Below, in pieces: positions 59,595 through 64,000 of a stretch of 64,000 bases of DNA (the first letter of the stretch is position 1; each line of letters begins with the position of its first letter). The stretch covers positions 1 to 64,000 of the forward strand of contig OY969816.1 in the NCBI GenBank assembly GCA_963703385.1, given 5' to 3'. The notes under the pieces were generated by a model. It saw only the letters and a program-made list of their open reading frames with translations, did not search any database and was not told the origin of the DNA. The DNA is from Rhodoblastus sp963703385 (lineage in GTDB: Bacteria > Pseudomonadota > Alphaproteobacteria > Rhizobiales > Beijerinckiaceae). The position numbers and the translations under genes are program-made.

Positions 59595-59690
59595 ATGGCT
59601 TATGACACTTGCGTATCCCTGGTCGGCGCCGCGGCGCCGGTCAAACCCTTCCACTCCCGGGTCGCGCTGAAAATTCTTCGCGACCAATAA
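59595..59690 (+). CDS. Possible 31-residue small protein between narK genes
   Basis: A short ORF beginning MAYDTCVSLVGAAAP and ending ALKILRDQ. AGGAA lies 6 nt before its ATG (59595), and it fills the gap between narK1K2 (16 bp away) and the next narK (17 bp away), so it has the context of a real gene. It has no transmembrane helix and one cysteine. No function is suggested. It could also be a leader peptide coupling translation to the next narK. Confidence 0.4.
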   Translation: MAYDTCVSLVGAAAPVKPFHSRVALKILRDQ

Positions 59691-59707
59691 GCCGAGGAGA
59701 CATGAGG

Positions 59708-61054
59708 ATGGCGCAAAACGATAGCGGCGCAAGGACGAAAGGGAATGTTCCGGCGGCCGAAAGCCCTCACAGGTTGCTGGGAACGCCCTTTAGCGGCCTC
59801 GTGATGGGCACATGGGGATTTTTCATTGGTTTCGCGGCCGTGTCGCTTTACGGCCCGGCGGCCAAATATTTTCAACAACAGATGCATCTGAACGCCCTGT
59901 TGGTGGGCCTGCTGGTCGCGGCGCCGCAATTGACGGGCTCCTTGCTGCGCATCCCGTTCGGCGCCTGGGTCGACCGCGTCGGCGGCCGGACGCCGATGAT
60001 CACCCTGTTCGCCATGTCGCTGGTCGGCATGTGGGGCCTGGTGTTCATCCTGCTGACCGTCAAGACCCTCACCGTCTCCGCCTATCCGATCATCCTCTTT
60101 TTCGGATTTTTGAGCGGATGCGGGGTGGCCTCATTTTCCGTAGGCATCCCGCAGGTCTCTTATTGGTATCAGCAATCGCGCCAGGGCACGGCGCTCGGCG
60201 CCTATGGCGGGATAGGCAATCTGGCGCCCGGCATTTTCACATTGCTTCTGCCTTACGCCATCGCCCAGTGGGGCCTCGCCGGATCCTATTTCGCCTGGTT
60301 CACCTTTCTGCTGGTCGGCGCCGCCATTTACGCATGGCTGGCCAAGGACGCCTATTTCTTCCAATTGCGCCAGGAGGGATTCGATTCCGCCGCGAGCCGT
60401 GAACTCGCTCGTCAGCAAGGGCAAGAGCTCTTTCCCAACGAAAACGTGTGGCAGGCGGTGATCACAGCCGCGGAAGACCCCCGCACCTGGGGACTGGTGG
60501 CGCTCTATTTCGTCTCCTTCGGCGGTTTCCTGGCGCTCACCGCCTGGTTCCCGACCTATTGGATCAACCTCCATCACCTGAGCGTGAGATCCGCGGCGGC
60601 CCTGGGCGGCATAGGTTTCTCGCTGCTCGCCGCCGTCATCCGCGTGGTCGGCGGCGTTATCTCCGAACGCATCGGGGGCGAGCGGACGGCGATTGTGGCG
60701 TTTCTCGTCGTTCTGATCGGCGCCCTGATCCTGACGCTCCTCCAGGACTTCAATTCGGATGTCGCCGGCGAATTGCTGATCGCGCTGGGCATGGGCGTAG
60801 GCAATGCGGCGGTGTTCAAGATGGTTCCGAAATATGTGCCGGAGGCGGTCGGCGGGGCGGCGGGCATCGTCGGCGGCCTGGGGGCGCTCGGCGGCTTCGT
60901 CATTCCGCCGTTCCTCGGCGCCGTCGTCGACGCGCTCGGCGCCAGCGGCTACGCCGGAGGCTTCTTCGCCTACATCGTGCTCGCGACCATGGCCATCGGA
61001 GTCTCCATCTATTTCTGGCGCCTGGATCGTCGCGCCATGGCCAAGGCGCGTTGA
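59708..61054 (+). CDS. Second respiratory NarK-type nitrate/nitrite transporter
   Basis: A 448-residue MFS protein with ~12 helices. Motifs: PFGAWVDRVGGRTPMITLFA (MFS motif A), GIPQVSYWYQQSRQGTALGA and YGGIGNLAPGIFTLLLPYA (NO3 signature in the first half), and GVGNAAVFKMVPKYVPEAVG with AAGIVGGLGALGGFVIPPFL in the second half. It carries a larger cytosolic loop at ~195-240. The ATG at 59708 is preferred (GAGGAG 8 nt upstream). The ATG at 59702 is possible. It ends 36 bp before narG. With narK1K2 this gives three NarK units in front of Nar. Confidence 0.92.
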   Translation: MAQNDSGARTKGNVPAAESPHRLLGTPFSGLVMGTWGFFIGFAAVSLYGPAAKYFQQQMHLNALLVGLLVAAPQLTGSLLRIPFGAWVDRVGGRTPMITLFAMSLVGMWGLVFILLTVKTLTVSAYPIILFFGFLSGCGVASFSVGIPQVSYWYQQSRQGTALGAYGGIGNLAPGIFTLLLPYAIAQWGLAGSYFAWFTFLLVGAAIYAWLAKDAYFFQLRQEGFDSAASRELARQQGQELFPNENVWQAVITAAEDPRTWGLVALYFVSFGGFLALTAWFPTYWINLHHLSVRSAAALGGIGFSLLAAVIRVVGGVISERIGGERTAIVAFLVVLIGALILTLLQDFNSDVAGELLIALGMGVGNAAVFKMVPKYVPEAVGGAAGIVGGLGALGGFVIPPFLGAVVDALGASGYAGGFFAYIVLATMAIGVSIYFWRLDRRAMAKAR

Positions 61055-61090
61055 TCGGCAATTCCTGGAAAGCCAAAGAGGTCGCATATC

Positions 61091-64000
61091 ATGAGCCATT
61101 TCCTCGATCGTCTGACCTTCTTCCGCAGGGCGCGGGAGCCTTTCGCGAATGGTCATGGCGTCATGACCAATGAGGATCGCAGCTGGGAGGACGGCTATCG
61201 CAAACGCTGGCAGCACGACAAGATCGTGCGCTCGACCCACGGCGCCAACTGCACCGGCTCCTGCTCCTGGAAGATTTATGTCAAGGGCGGGATCGTCACC
61301 TGGGAGACGCAGCAGACCGACTATCCGCGCACGCGGCCCGACCTGCCCAATCATGAGCCGCGCGGCTGCCCGCGCGGGGCGAGCTACAGCTGGTATCTCT
61401 ATTCCGCCAACCGCACGAAATATCCGTTGGTGCGTTCGGCTCTGGTGAAGCTCTATCGCGAAACGCGGAAAACCATGAAGCCGGTCGCGGCCTGGGCCTC
61501 GATCGTCGAGAATCCGGCCAAGCGCGAATCTTATACGACGAAACGAGGCCACGGCGGCTTCATTCGGGCAAGCTGGGACGAGGTCAACGAGATCATCGCC
61601 GCCGCCAACGCCTATACGATCAAGGCGCACGGCCCCGATCGCGTGGCCGGATTCTCGCCCATACCGGCGATGTCCATGATCTCGTTTGCCGCCGGCACGC
61701 GCTATCTGTCGCTCCTCGGCGGCGTGTGTCTTTCCTTCTACGACTGGTATTGCGACCTGCCGCCCTCCTCGCCGCAAACCTGGGGCGAGCAGACCGACGT
61801 TCCGGAATCGGCCGACTGGTACAACGCCGGCTTCCTGATCCTGTGGGGCTCAAACGTTCCGCAGACGCGCACGCCGGACGCGCATTTCTATACCGAGGCC
61901 CGCTATCGCGGCGCCAAGAGCGCGGTGATCAGCCCGGACTATTCCGAGGCCTCGAAATTCGGCGACATCTGGCTGTCGGTGAAACAGGGCACGGATTCGG
62001 CGCTCGCCATGGCGATGGGCCATGTCATCCTGAAACAATTCCATGTCGACCGGCAGGTCGATTATTTCGTGGATTACATCAGGCGCTACACCGACATGCC
62101 GATGCTGGTGAAGCTGGTCGCGCAGGATGGAAAGCTCGTCCCCGACCGTTTTCTGCGCGCCAGCGATCTCGACGGCGCCCTTGGAGAGACCAACAATCCG
62201 GAATGGAAGACCCTGGCTTTCAATGCAACCAGCGGCGAACTGGTCGCGCCGCGCGGCACGGTCGGCTTCCGCTGGGGCGAGAAGGGCAAGTGGAATCTCG
62301 AAGCGAAAAAATCGGACGGCTCGCCGGTCGATCTGCTGCTGTCGCTCAAGGACCGCGACCATGAGCTGGTCGATGTCGCCTTCCCCTATTTCGGCAATAT
62401 CGCGCACGACCATTTCACCCATTCCGACCACGCCAGCGTCCTGAACCGCCGGCTTCCGGCGGCGAAGCTGCAGACCAGGGACGGCGAGATCCTGGTCGCC
62501 TCGGTCTATGACCTGTTCCTCGCCAATTATGGCGTCGATCGCGGCTTCGGCGGCGAAAATGTCGCCAAGAATTTTGACGAGGACGTTCCCTACACCCCCG
62601 CCTGGGCGGAGAGGATCACGGGAGTCGCGCGCGAAAAAATCGTCCAGGTCGCGCACGAATTCGCCCTCAACGCCGAAAAGACCAACGGCCGCTCGATGGT
62701 CATCATCGGCGCGGGCATGAACCATTGGTACAACAGCGATATGAATTATCGCGGCGTGATCAACATGCTGGTGATGTGCGGCTGCGTCGGCCAGTCCGGC
62801 GGCGGTTGGGCGCATTATGTCGGGCAGGAAAAGCTGCGCCCGCAAGCCGGCTGGGCGCCGGTCGCCTTCGCGCTCGACTGGGGCCGCCCGCCGCGCCACC
62901 AGAACGGCACGTCGTTCTTCTACGCCCACACCGATCAATGGCGCTACGAAAGTCTCGAGCCGAAGGAGATTCTCTCGCCGACCGCGCCCCCCGGTCCGTG
63001 GGACGGAGCGCTGATCGACTACAACGTCCGCGCCGAGCGCATGGGCTGGCTACCCTCCGCGCCGCAACTCGAGCAGAACCCGCTGACGATTGCGGGATTA
63101 GCCGCCGAAAAGGGCCTCGAGCCGAAGGATTACGTCGCGCAGGCGCTGGTTTCGGGCGAGTTGAAAATGTCCTGCGAGGATCCGGACAATCCGAAGAACT
63201 GGCCGCGCAATCTCTTTGTCTGGCGCTCCAATCTGCTCGGCTCGTCGGGCAAGGGGCACGAATATTTCCTCAAGCACCTGCTCGGAACGTCGCATGGCGT
63301 TCTGGGCAAGAATCTCGGCGATCAGGGGATGGCCAAGCCGAAGGACGTCGCCTGGCGCGACGACGCGCCGGAAGGAAAGCTCGACCTGCTGGTCACGCTC
63401 GATTTCCGCATGTCCACCACCTGCGTCTATTCCGATATCGTGCTGCCCGCGGCCACCTGGTACGAGAAGGATGACCTCAACACCTCCGACATGCATCCCT
63501 TCATCCATCCGCTCGGCGCGGCGGTCGATCCCAACTGGGAGTCCCGCTCCGACTGGGAAATCTACAAGGGAATCGCCAAGGCCTTTTCGCTGGTCGCGCC
63601 GGAAGTGCTGGGCGTCGAGACGGATGTCGTCCTGACGCCGATCCTGCACGATTCGCCGGGGGAGATCGCGCAGGCCCTCGACGTGAAGGAATGGAAGAAA
63701 GGCGAGATCGAGGCGGTTCCGGGCAGGACCATGCCGGCGGTGGCCGTGGTCGAGCGCGATTATCCGCATGTTTATCAGCGCTTCACCTCACTGGGGCCGC
63801 TGATGGACAAGATCGGCAATGGCGTCAAGGGGATCGCCTGGGAGACCCACGAGGAGGTGGAGAATCTCAAGAAGCTCAATGGCGTGGTGACCGACGAGGG
63901 ACCGACCAAGGGTCTCGCCCGGATGACCACCGCGGTCGAAGCGGCGGAAGCCGTGCTGATGATGGCGCCGGAAACCAATGGAGAAGTCGCCGTTCGCAGC
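61091..64000 (+). CDS. narG: Respiratory nitrate reductase alpha subunit NarG (3' partial)
   Basis: The first 970 residues of the membrane-bound respiratory nitrate reductase catalytic subunit (usual length ~1240), so the gene runs out of the window. It starts MSHFLDRLTFFRRAREPF. The atypical [4Fe-4S] ligands are a His and Cys residues in STHGANCTGSCSWKIYVKGG, with a later Cys in HEPRGCPRGASYSW. SFYDWYCDLPPSSPQTWGEQTD supplies the Mo-ligating Asp region, and GAGMNHWYNSDMNYRGVINM and STTCVYSDIVLPAATWYEKDD are NarG hallmarks. No twin-Arg leader is visible, as expected for a cytoplasm-facing NarG. narHJI should follow. Confidence 0.97.
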   Translation, partial: MSHFLDRLTFFRRAREPFANGHGVMTNEDRSWEDGYRKRWQHDKIVRSTHGANCTGSCSWKIYVKGGIVTWETQQTDYPRTRPDLPNHEPRGCPRGASYSWYLYSANRTKYPLVRSALVKLYRETRKTMKPVAAWASIVENPAKRESYTTKRGHGGFIRASWDEVNEIIAAANAYTIKAHGPDRVAGFSPIPAMSMISFAAGTRYLSLLGGVCLSFYDWYCDLPPSSPQTWGEQTDVPESADWYNAGFLILWGSNVPQTRTPDAHFYTEARYRGAKSAVISPDYSEASKFGDIWLSVKQGTDSALAMAMGHVILKQFHVDRQVDYFVDYIRRYTDMPMLVKLVAQDGKLVPDRFLRASDLDGALGETNNPEWKTLAFNATSGELVAPRGTVGFRWGEKGKWNLEAKKSDGSPVDLLLSLKDRDHELVDVAFPYFGNIAHDHFTHSDHASVLNRRLPAAKLQTRDGEILVASVYDLFLANYGVDRGFGGENVAKNFDEDVPYTPAWAERITGVAREKIVQVAHEFALNAEKTNGRSMVIIGAGMNHWYNSDMNYRGVINMLVMCGCVGQSGGGWAHYVGQEKLRPQAGWAPVAFALDWGRPPRHQNGTSFFYAHTDQWRYESLEPKEILSPTAPPGPWDGALIDYNVRAERMGWLPSAPQLEQNPLTIAGLAAEKGLEPKDYVAQALVSGELKMSCEDPDNPKNWPRNLFVWRSNLLGSSGKGHEYFLKHLLGTSHGVLGKNLGDQGMAKPKDVAWRDDAPEGKLDLLVTLDFRMSTTCVYSDIVLPAATWYEKDDLNTSDMHPFIHPLGAAVDPNWESRSDWEIYKGIAKAFSLVAPEVLGVETDVVLTPILHDSPGEIAQALDVKEWKKGEIEAVPGRTMPAVAVVERDYPHVYQRFTSLGPLMDKIGNGVKGIAWETHEEVENLKKLNGVVTDEGPTKGLARMTTAVEAAEAVLMMAPETNGEVAVRS

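Overview
The window reads as a chromosomal segment of a GC-rich alphaproteobacterium, most likely Hyphomicrobiales (Rhizobiales). The evidence is a ctrA/fliJ/sciP neighbourhood, a Rhizobiales-type elongator tRNA-Met, and alphaproteobacterial palindromic repeats. The features would fit a Beijerinckiaceae/Methylocystaceae relative, but the family is inference.

Layout. (1) 1-5.7 kb is mobile and degraded DNA: a twice-frameshifted IS630 transposase, a truncated and frameshifted ParB-like gene translationally coupled to a D12-class adenine methylase, and an intact IS66 element (inverted repeats at 3124 and 5661) that cuts into the methylase 3' end. (2) 5.9-15.7 kb is a long same-strand cluster: an SCP2-like protein, an RND adaptor and RND permease (the permease with a ~213-residue Pro/Glu-rich tail), three low-complexity exported proteins, a TPR membrane protein, a ParA ATPase, a coiled-coil membrane protein and a PsiF-repeat protein. 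It has no function I can name and is the best candidate here for an undescribed system. (3) 16.5-27.7 kb is mostly core: glpD-glpK, trxB, a single-domain response regulator, ctrA, fliJ, a UPF0104 membrane protein, sciP, mnmA, a PmtA-like methyltransferase and tRNA-Met.

(4) From 28.3 kb to the end is a nitrogen-oxide island. A fused Crp/Fnr - LuxR-HTH - degenerate GGDEF regulator opens it. Then comes the assimilatory nitrate/nitrite block on the minus strand: nasT-nasS (nasS frameshifted), a probable NasT-controlled leader, nirB, nirD, the nitrate reductase, a NarK-type transporter, and a PP2C-phosphatase/Ser-Thr-kinase fusion. Next is the cytochrome cd1 nitrite reductase operon nirS-C-F-DL-G-H-J-N on the plus strand, followed by a 306-bp MITE-like element, a Crp/Fnr (DNR-type) regulator, the nitric oxide reductase operon norE-F-C-B-Q-D on the minus strand, and another Crp/Fnr regulator divergent from narK1K2 - small ORF - narK - narG. 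NarG runs off the window, so narHJI presumably follow.

The genes together give respiratory nitrate reduction (Nar), nitrite to NO (NirS), NO to N2O (cNOR), and a separate assimilatory route to ammonium (Nas/NirBD). No nosZ and no nirE (uroporphyrinogen III methyltransferase) is in the window. Four TTRAC-N4-RTCAA anaeroboxes precede the hybrid regulator, nirS, norC and narK/crp, which ties the respiratory units to the DNR/FNR-type regulators. NasST appears to govern the assimilatory block.
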